64,000 bases of DNA from Halomontanus rarus (GCF_029338335.1 NZ_CP119796.1); one strand, 5' to 3'. Counted from the first letter of the stretch, positions 9,424 through 18,567 are shown. The notes: generated from the letters alone by a model not told the origin. Translations and numbers: made by a program.

Positions 9424-10722
9424 ATGGAACGATACGATCTCGTCTACCGACTCTACGACGAGTTCGACACGGAGTCGCTCCGGGAGTACCAGGAGTTCGT
9501 CGACCTCTTCCCGGCGATCGACTCGCGGGTCGTCCTCGCGCACTGGCGGGACGCCAGCGACGAACTCGAGGGTCGCAAGGACGAAATCCGCGACGGCTTC
9601 GCGGCGGGAGAGACCTTCGCCGAGGTGGCCTCGCGGGCGACTCGCGAACAGGCCTTTACCGCGCTCGATCTCGAGGCCAAGTACGGACGCGCGGTGAACG
9701 TCCTCGTGCTCGACGTCGACGAGACGCTGCGCTCGGCGGGCGGGACCGACAACGAGATTCCCCGGGACACGCTGCACATGCTCACCGAGTTCCACGAGCA
9801 GGGCGTTCCGATCGTCATCTGTACGGGCCAGACGCTCGAGAACGTCAAGGGATTCGCCATTCAGGGACTGGGCAGCGAGATCGTCCACTCCGGGTCGCTC
9901 TCGATCGTCTACGAGGCGGGGACCGGCGTGTTCACGCCGGGCCACGGCGCCGACACGAAACAGTTACTCTACGAGGATTTAGACGTCGAGATCCGCGACG
10001 TCTTCGACGACGTCCGCGCTCGAGTCCTCCCCGAGGCGTCCGAGGAACTTCGTCGCGGCTGTCACCTGCAGGGCAACGAGTTCAACGTCACCCTCAAGCC
10101 GAACTACGAAACCGGCTCCTCGCTCGCACGGGAGACGATCGACGAAGCGCTGGTCTACCTGATCGATCTCCTGGCAGACGCCGTGGGGTCGATCGTCGAC
10201 GTCGGTGAGAGCGCCGAAGACGGCGGTGACGACGATACCGACGAATCCGAGACGGCTTCGGAGAACGCACTCACCGCCTGGACCCGCGCCTTCTACGCCG
10301 ATCAGGACCCCGAAATCCGGACCGTCCTCGAGCAACGCGGCGCGTACCCCGACGTCTCGACGGCGGACGTTCCAGCGAATCTCGCTGCCGTCCTCGAGCG
10401 GATCGACGTCGCTTACTACGAGGCCGACGCCGCCGAAATCGGGAGTCTCGAATTGAACAAAGTCGTCGGCGTCGAGCGCGCACTGGACGTACTGGGCATC
10501 GACGACCCGTTCGCGCTCGTGATGGGAGACTCGAAGAGCGACCTGCGGGTGATGGAGTGGGTCGCCGACAACGACGCCGGGATCGCGGCGGCACCGGAAC
10601 ACGCCTCGCGGGACACGTTAGATCACGTCATCAGTTCGGACGAACTCGTCTTCGATCAGGGCAAGAGCGTCGACCTGTTGCGGACGGTGTACGCCTTGAA
10701 TCGGTTCGCACGACTGGGCTGA
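9424..10722 (+). CDS. HAD-superfamily hydrolase
   Basis: A 432-residue protein with HAD phosphatase signatures: motif I LVLDVDETLR (nucleophile Asp97, acid Asp99), a motif-II-like VICTGQTLENVKG, and motif IV VMGDSKSDLRVMEWV near the C-terminus. A helical N-terminal extension of about 90 residues precedes the HAD core, and an acidic linker (EDGGDDDTDESETA) interrupts the cap region. Its divergent position next to gdh-gfcR suggests a role with sugar phosphates, but the substrate cannot be read from the sequence. The ATG at 9424 follows an AT-rich promoter-like patch. Fold assignment is safe; function is open. Confidence 0.85.
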   Translation: MERYDLVYRLYDEFDTESLREYQEFVDLFPAIDSRVVLAHWRDASDELEGRKDEIRDGFAAGETFAEVASRATREQAFTALDLEAKYGRAVNVLVLDVDETLRSAGGTDNEIPRDTLHMLTEFHEQGVPIVICTGQTLENVKGFAIQGLGSEIVHSGSLSIVYEAGTGVFTPGHGADTKQLLYEDLDVEIRDVFDDVRARVLPEASEELRRGCHLQGNEFNVTLKPNYETGSSLARETIDEALVYLIDLLADAVGSIVDVGESAEDGGDDDTDESETASENALTAWTRAFYADQDPEIRTVLEQRGAYPDVSTADVPANLAAVLERIDVAYYEADAAEIGSLELNKVVGVERALDVLGIDDPFALVMGDSKSDLRVMEWVADNDAGIAAAPEHASRDTLDHVISSDELVFDQGKSVDLLRTVYALNRFARLG

Positions 10723-11120
10723 CGGCCGGTTGCTGCTTTGCTTCGGGAGTGTGAGCGTGAGATGTGCGCGAGCGTCAGCGTCAACGTGACCCGGTTCGGT
10801 CGGCGCCGTTCGAGGCTGCATTGTCTCACCTCCCCTCTCCTCTCTTCTTTTCTCCTCTCCTCCCCCGTTTGCCCTCGCTTACCACCTCAGTGTCACTTTT
10901 CTGTAGTTGGATTGGATCGTGAAAATCACTGCTTTGGACCGATGAAGCTCATGATCTCGGCTGATCTACTTAAATGGCTGGAACACTCAAGGCCGCAGAC
11001 CAACCGGCTCACTGCTGAAGGTACAAGCCGGGCGATCCGGGCGACGCGATCCCGGGGATGGTCGGTTTTCGTGAACGTCCCTGACCAGCCTCTCCCGGCG
11101 CACCGAGACACCCCGCCATC
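10723..11120. other. Intergenic stretch with pyrimidine tract and TATA-like element
   Basis: No convincing gene is seen. A C/T-only tract around 10827-10866 looks like a haloarchaeal transcription stop region for the HAD gene. CTACTTAAATGG (10966-10977) is TATA-like and could drive a leadered transcript toward the HTH regulator at 11204; a 13-codon reading frame begins at ATG 10974. Confidence 0.4.
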
Positions 11121-11207
11121 ATGATCCGAACAATCGTCAGTCAGAGGCGCCGCGGCCGTGAGTTCGATCGCTCAGCAACTATCCAGACCGGAGGTGAGAG
11201 CCGATGA
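11121..11207 (+). CDS. Possible 28-residue upstream ORF coupled to the HTH regulator
   Basis: ATG 11121 opens a 28-codon basic frame (MIRTIVSQRRRGREF...) whose TGA stop overlaps the ATG of the downstream regulator in the ATGA arrangement. The regulator itself has a good Shine-Dalgarno GGAGGTGA inside this small frame, so termination-reinitiation is plausible. Composition is Arg-rich rather than acidic, which argues against a conserved haloarchaeal protein; it may act only as a leader. No homology is claimed. Confidence 0.3.
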   Translation: MIRTIVSQRRRGREFDRSATIQTGGESR

Positions 11208-11869
11208 CGACGGTCACCGAAGTCTCGCTTCCCGCCAGCGACGTCGCCCTCGCAGAGACGTTCACGGCGCTTCCCGACCTCGAGATTCGGGTCAAGAGCG
11301 TCGTCGCCGAAGGCCCCCTCCAGACGATGCCGTTGGTCTGGATCGCGAACGCCCCGCGCGACGACATCGAGGAGACCCTCGCCGACGATCCGACAGTCGA
11401 CGAGTTCACGTGTTTGCTCGAGGACGCCGACACCGAGGAGTGGCTCTACCGGATCGAGTACGATTCGACGGTCGGCGAGGTCTGCGGTGCGATCTACGAT
11501 CACGACGGGACGATCCTCGACGCCCAGTGTTCGACCAGCCACTGGACCTTCCGGCTCCTGTTTCCCGACCGCGACCTGCTGTCGGCGACGATCGACGAAC
11601 TCGAGGCCCAGGGCATTCACGTCGACGTCAGGCGCATGGTCGAGGCCGGCCGAAACGCCGACCTCGAGGCGACGGCGGCGCTCACGGAGGCCCAGGAGGA
11701 GGCGATCAGCGAGGCCTACCGTCGGGGCTACTACGACGTGCCCCGCCAGATCTCGCTCGAGGAGCTGGCCGACGAACTCGACATTTCCCACCAGGCGCTC
11801 TCGGAGCGACTGCGCCGGGCGAGTAAGGTGCTCGCGAGCGAGCAGGTCAACGAAGCGATCGCGCAGTGA
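11204..11869 (+). CDS. Bacterio-opsin activator-like HTH-10 regulator
   Basis: The 221-residue protein has the two-part layout common to haloarchaeal Bat-type regulators. The N-terminal sensor-like part of about 155 residues includes VKSVVAEGPLQTMPLVWIA and STSHWTFRLLFPDRD. The C-terminal HTH-10 domain runs from about 160 to 210: LTEAQEEAISEAYRRGYYD then ISLEELADELDISHQALSERLRRA. Such proteins bind DNA with the C-terminal HTH; the ligand is unknown. A clear GGAGGTGA ribosome site six bases before ATG 11204 supports this start and implies a leadered message, unusual here. A second member of the family is at 55703-56410. Confidence 0.88.
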   Translation: MTTVTEVSLPASDVALAETFTALPDLEIRVKSVVAEGPLQTMPLVWIANAPRDDIEETLADDPTVDEFTCLLEDADTEEWLYRIEYDSTVGEVCGAIYDHDGTILDAQCSTSHWTFRLLFPDRDLLSATIDELEAQGIHVDVRRMVEAGRNADLEATAALTEAQEEAISEAYRRGYYDVPRQISLEELADELDISHQALSERLRRASKVLASEQVNEAIAQ

Positions 11870-12052
11870 GCCGCGTTCGAATCCGACGCCGAACGTGCAC
11901 TCGAACCTGAATCCGCACTCGAGTCGATCTCGAGACCTCGAGACGTGGTCGAATCGCGACTGTCCGGGTCACCCACGTCTGCGCGACCGATTCTGATTCT
12001 GCTCGCGCACCGACAGTATTCTTATGGGCCGCTCCCCGTCACTACAAAGTAA

Positions 12053-14080
12053 ATGGACGGGTTCAACGACGCCGTGGACGGGTACGTCGACGTCGACGAC
12101 CAGTTGTCCCGGTACGTCCTCTCCCGGGCGGACGACCACTTCGCGAACGAGCGGGCCGTGAAGCGGGCTATCGATTCACGACGCGAGTTCGAAGAACGAC
12201 GAGAGTGCGTTCGGGAACTGTTCCTCTCGAGCGTCGGCGGACTACCCGACCGGATGGCCGATCCGTCGGTCGAGACGACGGGCCGCCTCGAGCGAGACGG
12301 CTATTCGATCGAGTTGCTCGTCCTCGAGAGTCGGCCGAACTTTCACGTGACCGCCAACTGCTACGTGCCTGACGGTGACGGCCCGTTTCCGGGGGTTCTC
12401 TTTTGCTGTGGACACGTCGACTCGGCGAAAGGCGATCCGCACAACCAGAAGGCGTGTATCGAACTGGCGTCGAACGGGTTCGTCGTCCTCGTCGTCGACC
12501 CCGTCGGGCAGGGGGAGCGAACGCAGTACGTCGACTCCGAGACGGGCGAGCCACGCTTTACCGGGAGCGGTGGGGTGTTCGCCCACTGCTACGCGGGGCA
12601 GAAGTGCTTCTACGCCGGGGCGAACCTCGCGCGGTACGTGATTCACGACGACCGCTGTGCGCTCGATTACCTGGCGGAGCGATCCGACGTCGACCCCGAC
12701 AGGATCGGCGTGACCGGCACCTCCGGCGGCGGTATCCAGACGCTGTACCTCTCGCTCGTCGACGACCGGATCGACGCCGCCGCACCGTGCTGCAGCGTCA
12801 CGGAGCGACGGGAGTGGCTGAAGACGGGGAAACGTATCGACGCCGAACAGGTCATCTACGGGGCGATCCCACGCGGGATCAACTACGACGACCTCGTCAC
12901 GGCGATGGCACCGGATCCGATCTGCGTCGGCGCGGCCGCCTCCGACGAGTACTTTCCCATCGAGGGCGTTCACGAGACGCTCGAGCGCGCGCGACGCATC
13001 TACGACCTGTACGACGCCGACGAAAACGTCCGGCTCACCGTCGCCGACACGACCCACTGTTCCGTGTACGAACTCCGGGAGGGGGTGTTCGAGTTCCTGT
13101 GTGACCACCTCGGCGACGGCGAGTACGTCCCTCGAGACGACCCCTCGACGCTCGACGAGTCCGAACTTCACTCCACGCCCGAGGGAAGCGTGCTGGCGGC
13201 GTCCGCCGACGAACGAACGATCGACGACCTGATCCGAGAGTACGTCGCGGAGACGTGTCAGAACGGCGGAACGGTACCTGCCGCCGACGACGGAAACGGT
13301 AGAGTCGGCGGAGACGGCGAGTACGCTGCGGACCTTCGGCGAACCCTCCTCGAGACGTTCGACCTCGACCGCGAGGGCTGCGAACTGAACCCGCGGTTCG
13401 TCGACCGAGCCGAGAAAACCGACGTCGACGGGTTGGACGTCGAACACGTCTGGTTCAAAACCGAACGGGACCCGGACATCGTCGTGACGGGCGTCCTGGT
13501 CTCCGATCCCCAATCGGCGGCCGAATCCCCGGCCGTGGTCCTCTACGAGGACGGAACGGAGGAACTACCGGAGCGAACCGCGGACGTCGCGTCCCTCGCC
13601 CGCGAATACGGGACGGTCCTCGTCTTCGATCCCCGCGGCGTCGGGGCCGTGCGAAACCGCGTTATCCCGATCCCTGCGTGGGTCGATGAGTACGACGACA
13701 TCTACGGGACCGAGTTCAAACTCGCCTACGACGCGTTGCAAATGGAGTCCTCCCTCCTCGAGATGCGCGTCTACGACGTGCGCCGCGCCGTCGAATTCCT
13801 CAGATCGGAGACCGACGCCGACCGCGTTTCGTTCGTCGGCGAAGGGATCGGCGCGTATCACGCGCTGTACGCTGGTACCATCACGGAGACCGTCGAGCGG
13901 ATTGACCTTCAGGACGTAGGGCCCAGTTTCTTCGAACTCGCGACGGAACGGGACGTTCCCTTTCGCCCACAGCTCACCGCGTTCGACGTCGTCGGAGAGT
14001 GCGACCTGCCGCACCTGACCGCAGCGCTCGAGCGACGAGGCGTTCGCGTCTCCAAAACGTCGGGCGGTGGGAGGGAATAA
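12053..14080 (+). CDS. Acetyl-xylan-esterase-like alpha/beta hydrolase, double-domain fusion
   Basis: At 675 residues this is about twice a single hydrolase. The first half (residues 60-370) is an intact alpha/beta hydrolase of the acetyl xylan esterase/dienelactone hydrolase type: oxyanion region VLFCCGHVDSAKGDPHNQK, nucleophile elbow GTSGGG with Ser224, and a late His in DTTHCSVYE. The second half (about 420-675) repeats the fold: LVFDPRGVGAVRNR, then GEGIGAYHA where the nucleophile position is Glu597 in place of Ser, so this half is probably catalytically dead. No signal peptide is seen, so it is likely cytoplasmic. The substrate, presumably an ester or acetylated sugar, is not known. Confidence 0.82.
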   Translation: MDGFNDAVDGYVDVDDQLSRYVLSRADDHFANERAVKRAIDSRREFEERRECVRELFLSSVGGLPDRMADPSVETTGRLERDGYSIELLVLESRPNFHVTANCYVPDGDGPFPGVLFCCGHVDSAKGDPHNQKACIELASNGFVVLVVDPVGQGERTQYVDSETGEPRFTGSGGVFAHCYAGQKCFYAGANLARYVIHDDRCALDYLAERSDVDPDRIGVTGTSGGGIQTLYLSLVDDRIDAAAPCCSVTERREWLKTGKRIDAEQVIYGAIPRGINYDDLVTAMAPDPICVGAAASDEYFPIEGVHETLERARRIYDLYDADENVRLTVADTTHCSVYELREGVFEFLCDHLGDGEYVPRDDPSTLDESELHSTPEGSVLAASADERTIDDLIREYVAETCQNGGTVPAADDGNGRVGGDGEYAADLRRTLLETFDLDREGCELNPRFVDRAEKTDVDGLDVEHVWFKTERDPDIVVTGVLVSDPQSAAESPAVVLYEDGTEELPERTADVASLAREYGTVLVFDPRGVGAVRNRVIPIPAWVDEYDDIYGTEFKLAYDALQMESSLLEMRVYDVRRAVEFLRSETDADRVSFVGEGIGAYHALYAGTITETVERIDLQDVGPSFFELATERDVPFRPQLTAFDVVGECDLPHLTAALERRGVRVSKTSGGGRE

Positions 14081-14221
14081 CCAACTACCGAACGACTCGG
14101 ATACGTGCTGGAACTACTCGAGGCGGAGCTGATGAGCGGCAGCTCCTGTCGGATTCCGAGCGATCGTTCGGCAACTGCACGTTGGGGAGTCGTTTTTGGC
14201 GTCGCCCGCCGAAGGGCCCGT

Positions 14222-15346
14222 ATGGAGCTTTCGGACGAACAGGCCGCGGTCAGGGACGTCGTACGCGAGTTCGCGCGCGAGGAGATCCGACCGGTGGCCG
14301 CCGAGGCCGATCGAACGGAGACGTTCCCCGAGGCGGTCTGGGACGGGCTGGCAGAACTGGATCTGACGGGGTTGACTGTCCCCGAGGAGTACGGCGGCTA
14401 CGACGCCGATCCCGTGACCTACGCCGTCGTCAACGAGGAGCTCGCCGGCGGTGCGCTCGCGGTCGCGACGGCGCTCTCGGTCCACTGCCTCGCGACGTCC
14501 TGTCTCGCCGAATTCGCGACCGAGGAACAACGGGAGCGCTGGCTCCCCGAGATGGCTCGAGGACGTCCGGTCGGCGCGTTCGCGCTCTCCGAACCCCACG
14601 CCGGGTCGAACCCCGCGGAGATGTCCACCGAAGCCCGCCGCGACGGCGAGGAGTACGTGATCGACGGCGAGAAGCAGTGGATCACCAACGGCCAACGCGC
14701 GGGCGTGATCGTCCTCTTCGCGAAGACCGACCGGGACGATCCCGACTCGATCACGCAGTTTCTCGTCCCCGCCGACGCCGACGGACTCACCGTCGGTGAG
14801 CCGGAGGACAAACTCGGGCTGCGCGCCAGCGACACGACCGCGCTGACCTTCGACGAGGTCCGCATCCCCGCCGAAAACCGACTCACCGAGGAGGGGCGGG
14901 GTCTCTCCGCGGCCTTCCGAATCCTGACCGACGGCCGGATCGGCATCGCCGCCCAGTCGGTGGGCCTCGCAGCACACGCGCTCGGGGAAGCGCTCGCGTA
15001 CAGTCAGGAGCGCGAGCAGTTCGGCGAGCCGATCAGCGAGATCCAGACGATCCGGCACAAACTCGCGGAGATGGCGACGCGGACGGAGGCCGCCCGCCAG
15101 CTAACCAGATACGCGGCCCGCCAGCGCGCGGCCGGCGACGGCGAGCTGCCCGCGAGCATGGCCAAGTACTTCGCGAGCGAGGCGGCGACGGCCGTCACCA
15201 ACGAGGCCGTCCAGATCCACGGCGGCTACGGCTACGTCTCCGAGTTCGACGTCGAACGCCTCTACCGCGACGCCAAGGTCACCGAGATCTACGAGGGGAC
15301 CACGGAAATCCAGAAGACGATCATCGCGCGGAACCTCCTCGGGTGA
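14222..15346 (+). CDS. Acyl-CoA dehydrogenase
   Basis: Starting at ATG 14222 (MELSDEQAAVRDVVREFA) the product is 374 residues, the normal family size. Family motifs include TVPEEYGG, FALSEPHAGSNPAEM (FAD contact), KQWITNGQRAG, IQTIRHKLAEMATR and a C-terminal VQIHGGYGYVSEFDVERLYRDAKVTEIYEGTTEIQ split over two motifs, the latter holding the likely catalytic Glu of YEGTTE. It catalyses FAD-dependent alpha,beta-desaturation of acyl-CoA in fatty acid or branched-chain breakdown; an electron-transfer flavoprotein partner is not encoded nearby. An in-frame GTG at 14105 would add a poorly haloarchaeal leader and was rejected. Confidence 0.94.
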   Translation: MELSDEQAAVRDVVREFAREEIRPVAAEADRTETFPEAVWDGLAELDLTGLTVPEEYGGYDADPVTYAVVNEELAGGALAVATALSVHCLATSCLAEFATEEQRERWLPEMARGRPVGAFALSEPHAGSNPAEMSTEARRDGEEYVIDGEKQWITNGQRAGVIVLFAKTDRDDPDSITQFLVPADADGLTVGEPEDKLGLRASDTTALTFDEVRIPAENRLTEEGRGLSAAFRILTDGRIGIAAQSVGLAAHALGEALAYSQEREQFGEPISEIQTIRHKLAEMATRTEAARQLTRYAARQRAAGDGELPASMAKYFASEAATAVTNEAVQIHGGYGYVSEFDVERLYRDAKVTEIYEGTTEIQKTIIARNLLG

Positions 15347-15449
15347 GCTCCCTCGTTCTCCCGACCACGGCCGGAGATCACCCCATCGCCGATACCCCCT
15401 CCCGACCACCACCGACATCGTCAAATCGCACCCGTCCGTATCAACGACC

Positions 15450-15989
15450 GTGACTGACTACGACGCCGTCGTCTACGATCTCGACGGGACGCTCGTCGAC
15501 CTCACCGTCGACTGGAACGCCGTCGCGTACGACGTCCTCGAGGTGTACGAGACGGCCGCAATCGATCCGCCGAGCCGGGACCTCTGGGACCTCCTCGCGG
15601 CCGCGAGCGACGTCGACCTCGCGCCGGAAGTCGAGGCGGCGATCGCCGACCACGAACGCGAGGGTGCCCGAACCAGCCGTCGACTCCCCCACGCCGAGGA
15701 GATCCTGGCCTGTGAGGTCCCGGCCGGCGTCTGTTCGCTCAACTGCGAGGCAGCGTGTCGAATCGCCCTCGAGCACCACGGCCTGATAGAGGCGGTCGGG
15801 GCGGTCGTCGGTCGCGACACGGTCGCGACGCAGAAGCCGGATCCCGAGCCGCTTCTGGAAACGGTCCGCGGACTGTCGGCGACGCCGGAGCGAACGCTGT
15901 TCGTCGGTGACTCTCGACGCGACGAGCGCACCGCAGAACGGGCGGGGACGGACTTCGAGTACGTCGACGGTGGCCCCTCGAGAGTGTAG
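15450..15989 (+). CDS. HAD-type phosphatase (phosphoglycolate phosphatase-like)
   Basis: A 179-residue HAD hydrolase. Motif I is VVYDLDGTLVDLTVDW with the two catalytic Asp, the motif III Lys sits in ATQKPDPEPLLE, and motif IV is LFVGDSRRDERTAERAG. The small cap matches the phosphoglycolate phosphatase-like group of short HADs. A Cys-rich segment (VCSLNCEAACRIAL) in the middle is unusual for this family. The start is GTG 15450, about 100 bp after the acyl-CoA dehydrogenase on the same strand. The physiological substrate is unknown. Confidence 0.85.
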   Translation: MTDYDAVVYDLDGTLVDLTVDWNAVAYDVLEVYETAAIDPPSRDLWDLLAAASDVDLAPEVEAAIADHEREGARTSRRLPHAEEILACEVPAGVCSLNCEAACRIALEHHGLIEAVGAVVGRDTVATQKPDPEPLLETVRGLSATPERTLFVGDSRRDERTAERAGTDFEYVDGGPSRV

Positions 15990-16015
15990 CACCCCGCTCT
16001 TCGGCGATCGCGTCG

Positions 16016-16339
16016 TTACTCTTCGTCGTCTTTTCCTGTCTCCGCTTCCGCTTCCGATTCCGCTTCCGATTCCGATTCCGTTTCCGCTTCCTCGGTCTCG
16101 ATCGTCTCGACGTCCATCCGCTTCGCGTACGCGAACACGGCGAGGGCCGTGAGGATCCAGACGACGGCACCGACCCGGATCGCGAACTCGACTCGAGAGC
16201 CCCACGTCGGGAGGGAAGCCTGCGTCGAGAGGAGGGCGACGACGGGGGCCCCGACGACGATCGTCGTTACGAACGTCGTCTGCATGACCCAGCCGTAGTC
16301 GACCCCCTCCGGATCGGACGTTTCGACGGGCTCTGGCAC
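16016..16339 (-). CDS. Small two-TM membrane protein with acidic tail
   Basis: This 107-residue protein has two hydrophobic helices (about residues 22-42, TFVTTIVVGAPVVALLS; and 52-72, AIRVGAVVWILTALAVFAYA) and a C-terminus made of Glu, Ser, Ala and Asp. I recognise the general form of a conserved haloarchaeal membrane protein (DUF5822-like, from memory). The tail is encoded by an imperfect hexanucleotide repeat (TTCCGCTTCCGATTCC type) at 16030-16090. It sits tail-to-tail with the HAD gene. Function is unknown; the acidic tail should face the cytoplasm if both termini are inside. Confidence 0.72.
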   Translation of the reverse strand: MPEPVETSDPEGVDYGWVMQTTFVTTIVVGAPVVALLSTQASLPTWGSRVEFAIRVGAVVWILTALAVFAYAKRMDVETIETEEAETESESEAESEAEAETGKDDEE

Positions 16340-16499
16340 GGGCGTCTCTCTCGATGGAATCCTCTTAAGCCCGCCGTTCCCGGTCCACGAGTCCCGTGCG
16401 GATCTTTCCCTCGAGTTCGAGAGACTGGGCTGGGCCTCGTTGCCGCCGTTTCATTCTCACTCTCTCATCCTCTCGTCTCCCTTCTCGAACGACCCCGTC

Positions 16500-16537
16500 C
16501 GACAGTATATTTACCTATCCGCGTCGAATGGCCCGGT
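16500..16537 (+). promoter_or_regulatory. Leaderless-type promoter of panB
   Basis: CAGTATATTTACC at about 16503-16515 is a strong TATA element whose centre lies about 28 bp before ATG 16538, so the panB transcript should start at or within a few bases of the start codon. Confidence 0.55.
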
Positions 16538-17350
16538 ATGCCAACCGTGAGGGATCTGCACGCCAAGACGGGTTCGGAGCCGATCACGATGCTGACGGCC
16601 TACGACGCACCGGCGGCCGAGGTCGTCGACGAGGCGGGGGTCGACGTCGTCCTCGTCGGCGACAGCGTGGGCAACACCGAACTGGGTTACGAGACGACAC
16701 TCCCGGTCACCGTCGACGAGATGGCGAGTCGCGTCGGGGCCGTCTCCCGGGCGACCGAGGACGCGATGATCGTCGCCGACATGCCCTTCCTCTCCTACGG
16801 CGTCGACGAGAGCGAGAGCGTCGCGAACGCCGGCCGGATGCTCAAGGAGGAGGGCGCACACGCGGTCAAACTCGAGAGCGGGCCCCACACCGTCGATCTC
16901 ACCGAGAAGCTGGTCCAACTCGGGATTCCGGTGATGGCCCACCTCGGACTGACGCCCCAGCACGTCAACCAGTACGGCGGCTATCCCCGTCAGGGAACCA
17001 CCCAGAAGGCCGCGGATCGCATTCTCGAACTCGCTCGCGATCACGAGGACGCGGGCGCGTTCTCGCTCGTCTTGGAGCACGTCCCGTCGAACCTCGCGGC
17101 GGACGTCACCGAGGAACTGGACGTTCCGACGATCGGGATCGGCGCCGGCCCCCACTGCGACGGGCAGGTGCTGGTGTTCAACGACGCCGTCGGACTCACC
17201 GAGTGGAGCCCCTCGTTCTCCAAACAGTTCGGCGACGTCCGCGGCGAGATGACGGCCGCGGTCGAAGACTACGTCTCGGCGGTCGAGAAGCGGGAGTTCC
17301 CCGCCGAGGAACACAGCCACGAGGAGACCGACCTCGAGGACCTCTACTAG
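16538..17350 (+). CDS. panB: 3-methyl-2-oxobutanoate hydroxymethyltransferase
   Basis: The 270-residue protein matches ketopantoate hydroxymethyltransferase in length and motifs: ITMLTAYDAPAAEVVDEAG, VLVGDSVGNTELGYETTLPVT (metal-binding Asp in GDS), AVKLESG, VMAHLGLTPQHVNQYGGY, and IGIGAGPHCDGQVLV. It makes ketopantoate from ketoisovalerate and methylene-tetrahydrofolate for coenzyme A synthesis, which ties it to the folate genes folD and glyA elsewhere in the window. It is monocistronic with its own leaderless promoter and ends overlapping the convergent alpha/beta hydrolase gene by four bases. Confidence 0.96.
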   Translation: MPTVRDLHAKTGSEPITMLTAYDAPAAEVVDEAGVDVVLVGDSVGNTELGYETTLPVTVDEMASRVGAVSRATEDAMIVADMPFLSYGVDESESVANAGRMLKEEGAHAVKLESGPHTVDLTEKLVQLGIPVMAHLGLTPQHVNQYGGYPRQGTTQKAADRILELARDHEDAGAFSLVLEHVPSNLAADVTEELDVPTIGIGAGPHCDGQVLVFNDAVGLTEWSPSFSKQFGDVRGEMTAAVEDYVSAVEKREFPAEEHSHEETDLEDLY

Positions 17351-18120
17351 ACCGACTCGAGAAACTCGGAGACGGTCTCGTCGAACGCCCGCGGCTGCTC
17401 GACCATCGGCAGGTGTGCGGCGTCCTCGACCTCGGCGAGCGAGGCGTCCGGAATCTCCTCGGCGAGGTACTCGTGAAACCACGGCGGGGTGAGCTGGTCG
17501 TATTCGCCGTAGACGGCGAGCACCGGCACGTCGATCGCCCCGAGCTGGTCTCGGACATCGAAGTCGTGACAGGTCAGGAAATCTCGGCGAGTCACCGCCT
17601 GACCGCACTCGCGCATCGCCTCGATCGATCGCTCGCGAGCCTCGGAACCGGGGTCGTGAAAGAGCCGATCCGGCTCGTGGAGGAACTCGAGCGCGCGCTC
17701 GAAATCGGACGCGAGCCACTCGAGGAGATCCTCGAGGACGCCCATGCGGGCGCCGGTTCCGGTGAGGACGGCTGCTTCGGGTGTGAATTCGTCTGCTCGC
17801 TCGAGCAACACGTGCAAGACCACGGCACCGCCGAGGGAACTCCCGACGAGAACGGAGGCGTCCGTCGCGTCCGCGACCGCGATCACGTCGTCGGCGTACG
17901 CGGATCGGGTCGTGTAGCCAGGACTGGCGTCGATGTCTTCGGAGTCGCCGTGCCCACTCAGATCGAGTGCGGCAGCCGGGCGGTCGGCCAGACGGAGCTG
18001 TGGGCGCCAGATCTCGTGTGAGCCGCCGCTACCGTGGACGTACAGAACAGTCTCCCCGTCCGCCTCGCTGTCGGCCTCGACGTAGGCCGTCTCGCGGCCG
18101 TGATTCGAAACGACTTCCAT
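17347..18120 (-). CDS. Alpha/beta hydrolase
   Basis: A 257-residue single-domain alpha/beta hydrolase. Visible elements are VLYVHGSGGSHEIW (oxyanion region), the nucleophile elbow VGSSLGGAVVLHV with its Ser in GSSLGG, LAVYGEYDQLTPPW with the likely acid Asp, and EDAAHLPMVEQPRAF with the catalytic His. This is the full triad of the BioH/esterase-like group. It lacks a signal peptide or membrane segment. It converges on panB with a four-base overlap of stop codons. The substrate cannot be assigned; esterase or C-C hydrolase are both possible. Confidence 0.9.
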   Translation of the reverse strand: MEVVSNHGRETAYVEADSEADGETVLYVHGSGGSHEIWRPQLRLADRPAAALDLSGHGDSEDIDASPGYTTRSAYADDVIAVADATDASVLVGSSLGGAVVLHVLLERADEFTPEAAVLTGTGARMGVLEDLLEWLASDFERALEFLHEPDRLFHDPGSEARERSIEAMRECGQAVTRRDFLTCHDFDVRDQLGAIDVPVLAVYGEYDQLTPPWFHEYLAEEIPDASLAEVEDAAHLPMVEQPRAFDETVSEFLESV

Positions 18121-18567
18121 ACCCGTTTACTCGTCAGATATCGCCATAAAGCCTCGACTCGGAAACTGACACCCGTTCGATCGAGGTTCGATCGACACGC
18201 TCAGCGTCACGACCACGATCGCAGTGAGCGCAGTCTCGAGTGGCGAACAGGTCCGTCCGTTTCGAGGTCCTCGAAGTTACGATCCGTCACTCGAGGGGCC
18301 TCTTCGATCGGGGAGTTCGTAACCTATATACTGTGCTGGGAAGACCCTACCCGTACCAGATCGGTGTCGAAGCCGGGTTACCGCGGTGTCCTCGTCGACG
18401 GCCCGTTATCGGGACGCCGGCACCGATCGTCACCAGCGACTGCGGGAGGGTGTCTCGATGTGTCGATACCGTGACTGGGGTCGACGGCATCGGACGTTCC
18501 ACTGACGCCGCCTTTCGTCACCGATTCGAAACGAACGACCTGCAGACTGCACACGGAGAGACGAATT
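18121..18567. promoter_or_regulatory. Upstream region of the dgoD-type gene
   Basis: No gene is evident in these 447 bp. ACCTATATACTG (18322-18333) is a good TATA element; if used it gives a leader of about 200 bases before the dehydratase, consistent with the GGAGA ribosome site at 18557-18561. The minus-strand hydrolase promoter must also lie near 18130-18160. Confidence 0.45.

Noticed and set aside
8343..10208. 621-codon plus-strand frame across gdh and the HAD gene
   Set aside because: It runs antisense to gdh and out of frame with the HAD gene; its composition is Arg/Gly-rich with no motifs.
12242..13513. 423-codon minus-strand frame opposite the double hydrolase
   Set aside because: No motif or conserved pattern, and it covers the catalytic part of a well-supported gene on the other strand.
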